This document shows positions 11,944 through 22,293 of a stretch of 64,000 nucleotides of DNA, piece by piece (positions within the stretch are counted from its first letter, which is position 1; each line of letters opens with the position of its first letter). This DNA comes from Volutella citrinella (lineage: Eukaryota; Ascomycota; Sordariomycetes; Hypocreales; Nectriaceae). The translations under genes were made by a program, and so were the position numbers. The stretch lies in contig JAWZSP010000004.1 of assembly GCA_034401135.1 (NCBI GenBank), positions 4,278,001 through 4,342,000 on the forward strand. Direction: 5' to 3'. The notes below the pieces were generated by a model. It was not told where the DNA came from, ran no database searches, and worked only from the letters and a program-made list of their open reading frames with translations.

Positions 11944-12480
11944 ATGGCCCACCTTGGCGCATCACCAACTGATGCGATGGAGCTGTCCAAAGCCTTTGCC
12001 AGCGATAGCCCAGAGGAGAATGCGATTCTGCTTGTGACGAAGACCAGGCAGCCGGAGATCAGACTCGAGATGGACCGCACGCCCCTGCACATCGCAGCCA
12101 TGAAGGGATACGCCAAGCTCGCATCGACCCTGGTCAATCTGGGCGCAGACATCGACGCAGCCGACGGTGGATTCTGGACGCCATTGCATCTCGCCAGCGG
12201 CTTCGGTCACGTCGATGTGGTGGGTGTCCTCTTGGAGCACGGGGCAGACGTGAACAAGCAGGACGACGAGCAGTGGACACCTCTGCACCAAGCCCTTAGC
12301 CAAGGGCACCAGCTCATCATAAAAAGACTGCTTGCTGCAGGAGCCGACACTACTATAAGAACTCTGGATGATCAGTTCACGCCGACGGAGCGGGCGGCTT
12401 TGAGTGGCCAGGAGACAGTGTATTGGTTGATGAAAGATGGGCAAGCAATCGTGCGAGATGAAGGTGCTTCTTCCAGTTAG
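11944..12480 (+). CDS. Small ankyrin-repeat protein
   Basis: A single exon of 178 aa with about three ankyrin repeats. Repeat cores are TPLHIAAMKGYAKLASTLV, TPLHLASGFGHVDVVGVLL with EHGADVN, and TPLHQALSQGHQLIIKRLL with AAGADT, spaced by about 33-34 residues between residues 45 and 150. There is no signal peptide or membrane segment, so it is probably a cytosolic protein-binding module. The ATG at 11944 was preferred over one 51 bp upstream because it begins the conserved-looking acidic helix and avoids overlap with possible HET 5' sequence. The arrangement next to a HET gene is interesting because fungal incompatibility receptors often combine HET and ankyrin modules in one chain. No partner can be shown from sequence. 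Confidence 0.85.
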   Translation: MAHLGASPTDAMELSKAFASDSPEENAILLVTKTRQPEIRLEMDRTPLHIAAMKGYAKLASTLVNLGADIDAADGGFWTPLHLASGFGHVDVVGVLLEHGADVNKQDDEQWTPLHQALSQGHQLIIKRLLAAGADTTIRTLDDQFTPTERAALSGQETVYWLMKDGQAIVRDEGASSS

Positions 12481-12812
12481 CTGGTCAGGTCGGTCATGTA
12501 CATCAGCCTCGGTGCGGGAATGATTAAAAGAGAATCTAATAAATCTATGATGACGGCTGCTCGCTAGCTGGCTTGGCGCCGTGTTCTATCCCAAAATCCA
12601 TCTTGCGTTGTCCACATGCGTCCGAAAAGAAATCATCCGCCAGAAGTACAAAGAAAAGGAAAGAAGTACGGTCTGCATTGCCGATATCCCCAGTGGTATC
12701 CGGCGGATCAGGCAGTCAGACCTGTCAACAAGTCTAGTGTTCCGACACGCTCAGTGCCGGCCTCCAAAGGCCCTCAAGCCCATTCATACCTTTACTTGGC
12801 TCTACCATGTAG
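12481..12812. other. Convergent intergenic spacer
   Basis: 332 bp between the 3' ends of the ankyrin gene and the RTA1-like gene, both facing inward. It must hold both polyadenylation regions. Nothing else seen. Confidence 0.5.
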
Positions 12813-13731
12813 TCAATCTATCCTTCGCCAATTCTTTGAATCCAAGAGCTCCATCACCTCTCGGATTTGCGAACCGATGCCGAATTGGCCAGGGTACCAG
12901 ATCACGAAGATGACCTGGACGGCCAACATGAGGGCGGAATCAAAGACGTAGAGTGTCCACTCGTGGCTCATAAGATACGCGTCCACCCCTTGGATGTACT
13001 CAATGACTCGAAAGACGGACCGAACCATGATGAGGACGCTGGTGGCGTACGTCATCCACAGGGCCGAGCGCCAGGGGATTCCGGCCTCCAGGTCTCGCAA
13101 AGCGTAGGGATCCGTGTTGATCCTGTAGTGGAAGATGACAGTGATAATCATGAAGAACCCAAACGCAACTAGCTGGATGAAGAGCCCTGCGATGACAATG
13201 TTCTCTCCAAGCTTCTGCGTTGAGGCCTTTGCCGTCAGCCCGGCTGCATTGCCCTGGACGGACAAGGACACAAAGTCGGCAAAGACAAATATGATCGTCA
13301 GCCACTTGACGGGTATAAAAGAGAGTCGTTCGGCTTGTATGCTTCGGATGACTCGACCGAGGAGCATGTAGATGGTTGCGGCGTAGAAGATGGGCGCGAG
13401 GAGGATGAAGCAGCTCTGGACGACGTAGGTTGCGATATCGTTTGTCTGGTAGTGGGCGATGATTCGGACCGCGTAGCCGATTATCTGGACTATGGAAGGC
13501 TTCTCGTTAGTAAAAGGGCGTGCGGTGGTCGAGGAGGACGGAGGGTTGTGACCTACATGCGCCGCCGATGGCAAACGAGATGCAGAACCAGGACTTTGTT
13601 TTCCACATTTTCCAGCAGTGAATGATTGTGATGAGCGCGAAGAGGATGAGGAACGAGGCTGCGGCCGGTATCGAAGGGAGGTATTTCCAGAGGTAGACGG
13701 TGCTTCCGTCAACAGGTTTGAGCTCGGCCAT
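12813..13731 (-). CDS. RTA1-like seven-helix membrane protein
   Basis: Two exons (13731-13557, 13489-12813; 67-nt intron with a GTAGGT donor and ACTAAC branch) give 283 aa. Seven hydrophobic segments are visible, starting with SFLILFALITIIHCW at residues 28-42. The RTA1-family signature blocks are present: the central APIFYAATIYMLLGRVIR and the following FVFADFVSLSVQGNAAGL, and near the end SVFRVIEYIQG with LMSHEWTLYVFDSALM. The family contains yeast Rta1, Rsb1 and Pug1, involved in lipid export or resistance to toxic compounds. Family members are usually plasma-membrane proteins of about 300 aa, so this one is complete. The specific substrate is unknown. Confidence 0.93.
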
Positions 13732-14546
13732 GGTCGTGTGATGTGTCTGGTCTCTTGGATGGTTGTGGATATTAAGTTGGTGGGAAGAATGCTGGGTTTG
13801 TCGACAGCCGGACAACTCTGGGTGAAGCCTGAAGAGCCATTTCGAATCAAAGAACACTGATAGCTATTTAAGTAGATAACAAGACGACAAATGGCACTCT
13901 GCTCGCCGTAGAAGTTACGCGTTCTTCGGAGCCAAGCTTCGAGATGGATCATGCCGGGGTGAGACGACGGGGCTGTTTCGCCCAATATTGCCTAGCGTAC
14001 TCGTATGAGCCACTTTTGGGTTTAGCGTATCGCTCCCGTCGTATACAAAATGTACAGGAGTGGGGCGAATCCAGATTGCGGAGCTAACGTTGAGGCAGCG
14101 GACTTTGGACATGCGCCCAAACAAGGCATAATGTCAAGCCAAATGCATTTCTTTTCATTTGCTCCAGGTTTCGGGGCTGAGGCTCACTTCCTTTACGGGA
14201 AATTCGTGTGGGTGTCATCGATATCCAGCCTCAGGGTTATCGTCATGGAATACGCGGCCTTCACGACGAATCCGATGAGGGTGTACACGCTGCAGTCATC
14301 AACGTACCATATCGGTATGCCAGTAATTGCGCATTCTGTAGCATGTATCGTATCGTTCCCGTTTTGGTTGGCCTCTTTTTTAGTACGGTCGTGCAGAGTA
14401 AACACATGCAGTGGCATGGTGCAGCGGCGTAGGATGCGTCGCGCGTTGTATATTCTTCGTTCTATAAATGACTGCATCCTAACATCTGAGTCGGTCGACG
14501 GCGACCCCGAGCAGCTGGTTTGAAACCGAGGCCGTCGTTCCGGGCT
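13732..14546. other. Intergenic, no gene seen
   Basis: About 815 bp between the RTA1 start and the end of the second Zn2Cys6 gene, both on the minus strand. Overlapping open frames on both strands at 14050-14520 lack codon bias and splice structure, so I treat them as chance. Confidence 0.5.
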
Positions 14547-15791
14547 TCACGTAAACTGCACGCCTTTCAATGAGTCTACAGGGTATTTCAGCCATTCTTT
14601 TGTGCCAGGCCCGAGCGTGTGCAAAATAGACAGGATCAAAAACTCGCCGCCATCGCCAAACGGCCACAAATGGCGCCCATGGTGTAAAAGAGCCCCATAA
14701 TGAGCCAGTATGACGAGTGCCTCGGGTCTCTTTTGGCGTAAGAGTTCCACGTAGCCGGCCGGAATAAGAGCTGGCCACACAAAAACCATGGGCATCCCCT
14801 GTCCGTGGCCATCCGTGCATGAGTGGAGTGCGTTGAATATTTGCTGAAGCAGGAAGACAGTATCCTGATATGTTCGTCTCTCAAAGAGGGAGAGGTTGGC
14901 CGTGGCCACCAAATCCCGTAGCCTGTCGCATTCAGGCCCTGCGGGGTTTGCTGCCCGCAGGAGTGCTCGAGGGGCTTGCAGGTAGGGAGCCAGCTCTGTT
15001 TCGTCAAGGAGCGTATCGGAGCCGCTCATAACTGCTAGGATACCGCGGTACAAGTCCAAGCAGTGGGTGAGTGTATCCACGAACCCCTCGAGGCTGTCGC
15101 GCTCGTAGTGCAACGTACTGCAGAGCAGGTACACTGAGAGCGCAGAGGAGAAGAGAAACATCGGGACGCAGTTCGCTCGGGTAACTTCCATGATGGGATT
15201 TTGCTCATTGAAGAGTGATATGGCCCTAGTGTGCAGCCCAGTGGAGAGATCTCGGTAGTAATTCCGCGCATCTGGCCGTCTAATGGCGAGGTGGAGGGCT
15301 GAGCTTGCCAGAATCAGGTGCATCAGATACGGGATCTTGAGGCCATACTCCAAGTAGATGGAAGATGGTACAATTTCTGGCAGGCCCGAGCTTTCTAGGG
15401 ATTTGAAATCGTCGCTCAGCACATTGTTGAAGAGTTCAATGTGAGCCATGTTGATGGCGAACGGCCCGAATGGGTTGGCCGGATCTTTCAATGGCCCTCC
15501 ATTCTCTGGTCGTGGAGTTGCGGGCGCAGAAGATTTTACACTATCAGAGGACTTGACGTGAGAAATAGCAGAGTAGTCGCTGGGAATAATGATGAGGCTG
15601 TCCTTGCCCGAGAAGGAGCAGCGGATTTCTGCTGAGAGGCAGTTGGCGCAGACGGGCTGGGCTTGGTCGCACTGAGACTAGCGTAAGCAAGATTAACAAT
15701 CAAGGGGTATGACTGGCAAACTTACTCGCATATGTCGCCTCTTGCACTCGAGGCATCCATTTCTCGACTTTTTGTGAGGTCGGCGAGACAT
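14547..15791 (-). CDS. Zn2Cys6 transcription factor, UPC2-like
   Basis: Two exons (15791-15726, 15671-14547; 54-nt intron starting GTAAGT) give 396 aa. The intron splits the zinc cluster after the basic segment, exactly as in the regulator at 4660-6065. The cluster reads GCLECKRRHMR, then C-x6-C-x2-C and a final C in AEIRCSFSG. Downstream, residues 100-180 (MAHIELFNNVLSD, then LASSALHLAIRRPDAR) match the layout of the sterol-uptake-control (UPC2-like) regulators. The C-terminus (KEWLKYPVDSLKGV) resembles the end of the first factor. The two share domain layout and intron position, which suggests distant paralogy, but the body sequences are clearly different. It acts in the nucleus; targets are unknown. 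Confidence 0.9.
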
Positions 15792-16116
15792 GGTGTTTGG
15801 AAGTTACGGGGCCAAGTTCGAGAAAGGAGGCCAGTCGCAACAAAAAGTAAGACATATCACGTGATCACCTTACTTTCAAGCTTAACACGACGACGAGCAG
15901 TGGAATACCATGTATTAACCAAGACTTGGCTAATATATGAGTCAATGGTGAACTTATTAAACATTAAACTAAGCCACCAACAGGTCTGAAGAAGTAACAG
16001 GAGAGCGGCGGGTCGAGGAAAACAAAAGATCCCGAATGTGACCCTGCATCCACCATCCGCCAACTCGAAGAAGTATTTAAATGAATCGTAAGGAAATATT
16101 ACGTTAGTACATGTCA
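15792..16116. other. Promoter of Zn2Cys6 gene and 3' region of the subtilase
   Basis: 325 bp, AT-rich toward its right half. Nothing else seen. Confidence 0.45.
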
Positions 16117-19100
16117 TTAACCCTGGATAGGGCCCTCGGTATCACGATCCCCCTGCGTGAAGAAGTTGTCGGGGCGGCTTCGTGCATTCTTCTCGTAGGT
16201 CGGCGCGCGGATGATCTGGTTGACCGTGCCATCCGGCATCTCAATGTCCAGAGTGTACTGCATGGTCACGCTGGACCACTGCTTGTAGCCCTGCATCATG
16301 GGCACCTGGAGCTGCAGTACCTCGTCCTTGCCAATCTCTCCGTACTTGGCCCGCATGGCCTTGACCTCGCAGCGCCAGACGGCGTCCTTGGTCACGTCCC
16401 TGGACTTGACGATGCGGTTGGCCTTGTCGAACTCGGTGCCGATGACGGCCTTGACAGCCTCACAGAAGTAGCCGTCATACTCGTTCTGGTTGGACACGAA
16501 GGAGACGGACTTCCAAGGGCCGGCGGAGCCGGGGACCTCGACGTTGAAGTTGTACACTTCCTCGTTGCCGATCTTGCCGGCAGAGATTCCCTCGTAGACC
16601 CGGGATCGGTCAATGGCCGCCAGGTGGATCTGCGGGGTAAAGGTCTTGCCCAGGGTCTTGATCTCGACGTTATACGTGCCGGCCTCCATGGTCTTCTGGA
16701 ACTCGGGCTTGAAGCGGCACCAGAGGTAGAAGTCTCCGTCAATGTTGCTGTGCCAGTCGACCCACGACTCAAACTTGACCGAGTAGACGCGCGAGGTGGC
16801 GTCAAAGTCCAACTTGGCAACCAGGCCGCCGCTTGTCTGTCCCCACATGCCGCTGGCGACCTCGCCAATCTCGTCGGGCAGCGTGAAGCTGGCGACTGAT
16901 CCCTCGCGAAGACGCGTGGGGATGTGCATGCGGACGTGGAGCTCGAGCCAGTCGTTGGAGTCGGCAATGTTGCGGGTCTGGGAGCCCTGCTTCTGGAGGT
17001 CTATGTCGACAAATAGGTTGGCCACGCCGGTGGGCTCGGCGGTGGACTTGAGAGTGGTGGTGATTCCAGGAGCAGCCGTGGTGGTCTCGAGGGCAGAAGC
17101 CACAGTGGAAGTAGCTTCAACGGAAGTGACTTCAGTAGTGGCCGCTTCGCTGGTAGCCTCGGCAGTTTCGGACGAAGCGACCGTGGTGGCATCAGAGCCG
17201 GTGGTTGCAGAACCGGAGGTGACGGTTGCGGCATCAGAGCTGACAGTGTTGGGGTCAGTAGCCGTGATAGCATCGGAACCAATTGTGGTGGCATCCGTGC
17301 CAGTGGTAGAAGCGGAAGCAGGAGATGTAGAAAGAGTGGTCTGAGCGACGGAATCCGTAGCAGCGGAAGTTGCGGCGGCAGAGGTTCCAGGAGCGGAGCT
17401 GACAATAGAGGCCTCAGAGGCCGTGGAAGCAGCAGTTGGGGATCCAGATGAGATGGAGATGAGAGTTGTAGGGCGGTGGGGCTTGCATCGTCCCCTGGTG
17501 GCGGACTTGGTGGTGACGGGGTTGCTGGCCGGCGAGGACTTGGTTTCAGCTGCCGACGTGGTGGCAGCACCAGTTTCGGATGACTTGGTGACCAGAGTGG
17601 TGGCACCGGTGCCAGTCGATGCCGAACCAGAAGTTGCGCTGCCAGTGGCGGAGGATTCAGTAGCAGTTGATCCCGCAGCAGATGATCCAGTAGTGGCAGA
17701 TGATCCAGCAGTAGCAGTAGCCTGTGTAGTCGTTTGAGCAGCAGTTGACGACTCAGTACCAGTCTCATTGGTAGCCGTGGACTCTGCGCTGCTCTCCTCA
17801 GTAGTAGAAGCCGTAGCAGAGCCAGTGGCACTCGTCTCCGTGGTAGGCTCAGCAGTAGCCGCCGTCGTCGTCGTTCCGTATCCAGGAATGGGCTCGTCTC
17901 CAAGCTGGATCCAGAACGGGTCAGACAGGTTGAGCTGCCAGTCCTCCATCTTGGTGGCATCGCCAAACATGCGGAGCGTGCGGCTCAGGACGCGGTACTT
18001 GCCCGACAGGATCTTGGTGCCGTTGGCGTACGACTGGAACTTGTGCTGGCCGACGTTGCTGAAGCGCCTGGCGTGTCGCACGGGATAGTTGCCGTAGTTG
18101 CCAAACACGTCGGGCTGGCTGCGCAGGGCGCCCATCCAGTCGCCGCTCTTGCTGCCGGCCTGGAGGGGGTACTTCCAGTCCTCCTTCTTCCAGTCTGGGC
18201 CGACCAGGTCCAGCGAGAGCTCCTCGGTTCCGTAGCGGAGGGCAAAGTAGATCTCGGGCGACTCCATCTGGTCCGGGTGGTATGGCTGGTCCTTCCAGTT
18301 GACGGGGTACAGGTAGCCGTCGTTGGCGTCGTATCGGAAGACCAGGGGCGTGCCCTCGAGCGGAGTCCAGTTGTAGGTCGAAACCTGGGTTCCCATGTAG
18401 GGGACGCTGACCATCTCGTTAATCTCGTCGGCCGCGAAGACGATCTTGCCGCTAAAGACCTCGCCACCCTTGGCGTCGGCGGGGGCGTTGATGGTGACGG
18501 AGACGTCCTTGGTCTCGCCGGGCTGGAGAGACAGAGACGAGGGCGCCTCGATGGATCCCTCCACACCAGCAAGCACAGGGGGGTAGTAGACGTTGGGGTA
18601 CCACCACTGGTCGCGGCTCTGGACGGTCACGGCGGCAACGTGGGAGATCTTGTAGACAACAGCCGTCTGACCGTTGTTCTTGATACGGATAGTGTGAGTC
18701 GAGACACGGTTGTCCGTGTCATTGAGCGAGATGGCAGGCGCCGACAGCAGCTGCGACTTGTGGTCAAAGATCTTGGCGGCGTCAATCATACCGGCGCCCT
18801 GCTGGATCAAACTAGTTGAGCCATCGTGGGATCCAGCAAGCTCCGTGTCAAAGGCGGGCATCAGCGCAGCAGTCGACGTCATCCTCTTCTTGAACGCTTC
18901 CCTGTCCTTGCCAACACTGGCGTAGTACAGAGCAGCAACGCCAGCAACGTACGGGCACGAGAAGGACGTTCCGGAGCCGACGGCATAGCGGTTGTTGGGG
19001 TGAGTGCTGTAGACGACGCCTCCTGGGGCCGAGATGAGGGGGTAGAAGTCGTTCTCAAAGGTTGGGCCCCACGAGGTGAAGGCCGACATCTGGCCGCTCG

Positions 19101-20514
19101 CCGGCTTGTCAAACGGCTCGCTTCCGGGGTTGGCATCGGCCTCAATCTCCAGAGTCATGGTGTGGCCAGCGGCGTGCTGCGCGGCTCCCCACTCACCAAC
19201 CGACGCCTTCGTGATGGCAAACAGCAGCATCTGGGGGTAGTCGTTGATTGCGTCGGAGGGGTAGAAGACGCCCTGGTTGTACGAGTCAAAGAGGATGTGG
19301 TAGTTGAATCCCTGCGAGGCCATGTGGCTGAAAGACCCGCCGGCGCCGCAGATTCCGTTCTTGATGAGCACGCCCTCGCCCTCGTTTCCGTAGATGGTCG
19401 GGTTGCACGAGTCGCCATCAGCGTCAAACTTGAGCGGCGCGCTGAGCTTGTCCATGTACTTCTCGCCGTTGCGCGTAACATAGGTGATGTCGAGCTTCTC
19501 GCCGCTCGACGATACAATGGTCGCGGGCCACGACATGAGCTGCCGGGCGTTGATGGACCCGACAGAAACGACGTCGCGGCCGGCGGCGGGCGAGCTGGCG
19601 TAGTAGGTGCCGAACTCGCCCGAGTTTCCGGCGGCGATGACGACGAGACGGCTCTTAGCAATCTCCGAGGCCAGGCGCGACGTGATGCTGCGGTAGTAGC
19701 CAGTGTCGGAGCCGACGGACATGGAGATGATGTCGCAGCCGTCGGCATCGGCAGTCTGCAGACCGGCCATCATCAGATCCGTCGACGTGGAGCCGTCGCA
19801 GCCAAAGATCTTGTACATGAATACTTTGGCCTCGGGGGCCACGCCAACAAAGTCCTTGTTCTGGCCGATGATGACACCGGAAACGAAAGTTCCGTGGCCC
19901 TCGCAGTCGGAGAAGTCACCACTCTTGTCCTTTTCAAAGAGGTTCTTTCCGCCAACGACCTTGCCGGCCAGCGCAGGGTGGTCCTTGTCCACGCCAGTGT
20001 CAATGACGCAGACGGTCTGGCCGTTTCCCTTGATGTTTCTGCCGTGGAGCTCGTCAACGCGGGTTGAGATGTGGGGGTTCCATTTTCCCTTGGAGTCAGC
20101 CGTGATCTCAATCTTGTCATCGAGAGTGACGGCGTGGACGGGGTAGACGTCCTTGACGCCAGGCAGATCCTTGAGCTCCTCCTCGGTAGACTCCTTGTCG
20201 TTGACAATCTGGATGGAGATACCCTCGAAGCGCTTCGAGATCTTGGTGTAGTCCAACTTGACCTCAAAGTCGTAGCCCAGGTCAGCAATGTCTCGCTTGA
20301 CTGCCTCGGCGCGAGCCTCGATGCTGCGCTTGGTCGTCGAGCCCTTGTCACCCATCTCAAGGATATAACGGCCGGGGATGACGCCCTCAGCGGCCGGTTC
20401 GGCATTGTTCTTGCGGGCAGCGGCAGCGCTGTTGATATCCCACAGGGCCATTGTCGTCGGGGCCAGCGCGAGGGCTGCCACGACGGCCCGGAGGCTGGGA
20501 TATGACCACATCAT
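16117..20514 (-). CDS. Secreted subtilisin-like serine protease (S8) with mucin-like linker
   Basis: One intronless frame of 1,465 aa starting at the ATG with the strong context GCCGCCATG at 20514. An ATG 36 bp upstream would spoil the signal peptide. Residues 1-24 are a signal peptide, and an I9-type propeptide follows (about 45-135). The peptidase carries the catalytic triad in standard motifs: D172 (VIDTGVD), H207 (GHGTFVSG) and S517 (GSGTSFSCPYVAG), with N297 in AAGNSG as oxyanion residue. A PA-type insert lies between H and S, followed by Fn3-like beta domains, the C5a-peptidase/Vpr arrangement. Residues about 880-1155 are almost entirely Ser, Thr and Ala, a likely O-glycosylated stalk. 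The last 300 residues form an additional beta-rich domain that I do not recognise. The enzyme probably degrades extracellular protein. Confidence 0.93.
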   Translation of the reverse strand: MMWSYPSLRAVVAALALAPTTMALWDINSAAAARKNNAEPAAEGVIPGRYILEMGDKGSTTKRSIEARAEAVKRDIADLGYDFEVKLDYTKISKRFEGISIQIVNDKESTEEELKDLPGVKDVYPVHAVTLDDKIEITADSKGKWNPHISTRVDELHGRNIKGNGQTVCVIDTGVDKDHPALAGKVVGGKNLFEKDKSGDFSDCEGHGTFVSGVIIGQNKDFVGVAPEAKVFMYKIFGCDGSTSTDLMMAGLQTADADGCDIISMSVGSDTGYYRSITSRLASEIAKSRLVVIAAGNSGEFGTYYASSPAAGRDVVSVGSINARQLMSWPATIVSSSGEKLDITYVTRNGEKYMDKLSAPLKFDADGDSCNPTIYGNEGEGVLIKNGICGAGGSFSHMASQGFNYHILFDSYNQGVFYPSDAINDYPQMLLFAITKASVGEWGAAQHAAGHTMTLEIEADANPGSEPFDKPASGQMSAFTSWGPTFENDFYPLISAPGGVVYSTHPNNRYAVGSGTSFSCPYVAGVAALYYASVGKDREAFKKRMTSTAALMPAFDTELAGSHDGSTSLIQQGAGMIDAAKIFDHKSQLLSAPAISLNDTDNRVSTHTIRIKNNGQTAVVYKISHVAAVTVQSRDQWWYPNVYYPPVLAGVEGSIEAPSSLSLQPGETKDVSVTINAPADAKGGEVFSGKIVFAADEINEMVSVPYMGTQVSTYNWTPLEGTPLVFRYDANDGYLYPVNWKDQPYHPDQMESPEIYFALRYGTEELSLDLVGPDWKKEDWKYPLQAGSKSGDWMGALRSQPDVFGNYGNYPVRHARRFSNVGQHKFQSYANGTKILSGKYRVLSRTLRMFGDATKMEDWQLNLSDPFWIQLGDEPIPGYGTTTTAATAEPTTETSATGSATASTTEESSAESTATNETGTESSTAAQTTTQATATAGSSATTGSSAAGSTATESSATGSATSGSASTGTGATTLVTKSSETGAATTSAAETKSSPASNPVTTKSATRGRCKPHRPTTLISISSGSPTAASTASEASIVSSAPGTSAAATSAATDSVAQTTLSTSPASASTTGTDATTIGSDAITATDPNTVSSDAATVTSGSATTGSDATTVASSETAEATSEAATTEVTSVEATSTVASALETTTAAPGITTTLKSTAEPTGVANLFVDIDLQKQGSQTRNIADSNDWLELHVRMHIPTRLREGSVASFTLPDEIGEVASGMWGQTSGGLVAKLDFDATSRVYSVKFESWVDWHSNIDGDFYLWCRFKPEFQKTMEAGTYNVEIKTLGKTFTPQIHLAAIDRSRVYEGISAGKIGNEEVYNFNVEVPGSAGPWKSVSFVSNQNEYDGYFCEAVKAVIGTEFDKANRIVKSRDVTKDAVWRCEVKAMRAKYGEIGKDEVLQLQVPMMQGYKQWSSVTMQYTLDIEMPDGTVNQIIRAPTYEKNARSRPDNFFTQGDRDTEGPIQG

Positions 20515-21084
20515 GGCGGCTTGACTGTAACAAGAGCAAACGACGTGCAAACGAATGAGTATATAATGACCGTATCAAAATGATGGGACGGACCAGAGTC
20601 CAGGAGCTCAAGTGCACAAAGAAGCCAAGCCAAGAGATTGGCGATGGCCAGGGTGGTGTGCTAGTTATAAGCTGGCTGGCATATGGGGTGGCATGGGCAG
20701 GCTACACTAACACACAAATTTGCAAGGCACTCAACTCGCCTGCAACCCATCTCACGACACCATTCCGACCGTCGGACCTAAGCCTTGACCAGACCGAACC
20801 AGCCGAAGCTTGCAGACAAGGCGTGGTCAAGACCCATGGGCTGGTTCGCTTGGCATTGCAGGGGACCAGACCCATATAGAGAGTGCAGCGTGATGAGGAG
20901 ATGGAGCGAGGGAGCATCCCATGCCAAAAGCTGTCACTGCCGCGCGCTGACTGATGTAGTATCAAGGCTATCGAGCCTCGTCCGATACGCAGACCCCAAT
21001 GAGACGCCGGGAGCGGGTGGACCGTTGGCCGCTAGCGCAGGGGTCCAGAACTCTGTGCCTCTGTAGTTCGGCTGCAGTACCTGC

Positions 21085-21101
21085 AGATAATCTTATCAGA
21101 T
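21085..21101. promoter_or_regulatory. Inverted pair of GATA-factor sites, copy 1
   Basis: AGATAATCTTATCAGAT contains two HGATAR sites on opposite strands. The same 16 bp (GATAATCTTATCAGAT) recurs at 22278-22293. It lies about 570 bp upstream of the subtilase ATG. Paired GATA sites are bound by AreA/Nit2 activators, which induce secreted proteases under nitrogen limitation; application to this gene is inference. Confidence 0.5.
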
Positions 21102-22276
21102 CAAGCGCCGACTCCATTGAGGCCTTTACAGGCGTGAGCTAAACCCACCAAGGCTGGGCGGGTGCTGAAAAGATCGGATGAGGGACCGGCAACTGACCCT
21201 CTTCTGGCCAAGGCGGCGCCAGGGCTAACTCAAATCGCCCCAAGGTTTGGGGGCAGCTAACCACGCGATGAGCTCGTATTCCGAACTGGTGACCAGGGTG
21301 CCATGGAGAATGGCGGGTTGGCTACTCAGTTCCTGGCATCGCTCGTCGTGTCCGCGCCGCCAACTTACTCGAGTCGAGCCAGGCCATGACCTAACTGCTC
21401 CACCAACCAACCTCAACTAGTGCTCCATCCTGACATGCCCCGGCCTGCTGAAAACGTGGTAGCTTCCAGCTTCTCAGTCCCTCACCGTGCAGTTCGCCAG
21501 GGGTACTTTTTGGTCTGCTCCACCGCGAGGGGGCCTGGATAGCGTCTAATTACCCTCGGATAAGCGAAGTCGGAGCCGACCCAGCCCTGGGGCCTTCGCT
21601 TGCAGGCGGTCCGCTGTTCGGTGCCGCCGGTAAGTTTGAACAGTCCTGCGCGGCTTTGGTTGCCAACTATTGATGGACGGTGAAACGCCGGGACGCCATG
21701 CCACGCGCTGCTGGTAGCGTCCGTGTGGCAGAGTAGCGTTGCCAGCGGGGGGCGGCGTTCCGGCCTTGCAGCTTTTGCCGAAGTCGAACTGCTGAACTGG
21801 AGCCTGCCCCATCTGACTTGACTGATTGATAAGTTGCGGGTCGGCCTTTGATGGCCCGATCCATGCATCTGATAAATATCCTGCCCAACGACCCACTGGG
21901 CACGCTGGATGCAATTTTTGGGACCGACGTGAAGTAATTGTAGACCGCCTGGCCTTAGGGTAAGTATAATGGTTGTGAGGCATTTGCAATTTGATGAAAG
22001 GCTTTTGGTGTGGAGGAAATGGTGGTGGGAGGGTTGTGAATTATGATGGGAGCAATAATTTGGCTGGTATTCCTCTGAATCAATTGCACATTGTGCGTCA
22101 ATCAGAGCATATCGAGTGAGAGATACTGCCGCAGGCTCATCAGATCATGACGGTTTCTGTTCGTGCACACTGCTGAACCCCTGATGGCCATCCATTTGTG
22201 GAATTGCCGTGAGCCATTTCCCAGAGTCCCATGCCCCTGTTGCAATCACCCGTTTGCTGTGACCCACCACTTCCGA

Positions 22277-22293
22277 TGATAATCTTATCAGAT
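22277..22293. promoter_or_regulatory. Inverted pair of GATA-factor sites, copy 2
   Basis: TGATAATCTTATCAGAT, identical over 16 bp to the copy at 21086-21101. It is 1.76 kb upstream of the subtilase and 0.83 kb from the tRNA gene, so its target is less clear. Confidence 0.4.

Noticed and set aside
11440..11952. 170-codon minus-strand frame as a separate gene
   Set aside because: Only its last 57 codons join well to the HET gene; the upstream part overlaps the ankyrin gene start and lacks coding character.
17001..17966. Leu/Pro-rich 321-codon frame overlapping the subtilase stalk
   Set aside because: It is a frame shadow of the Ser/Thr/Ala repeats, whose biased composition avoids stops in other frames.
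18826..20067. 413-codon plus-strand open frame antisense to the subtilase
   Set aside because: It overlaps the catalytic region of a clear S8 protease; it is Val/Gly/Arg-rich, as expected for the complement of C/G-ending codons.
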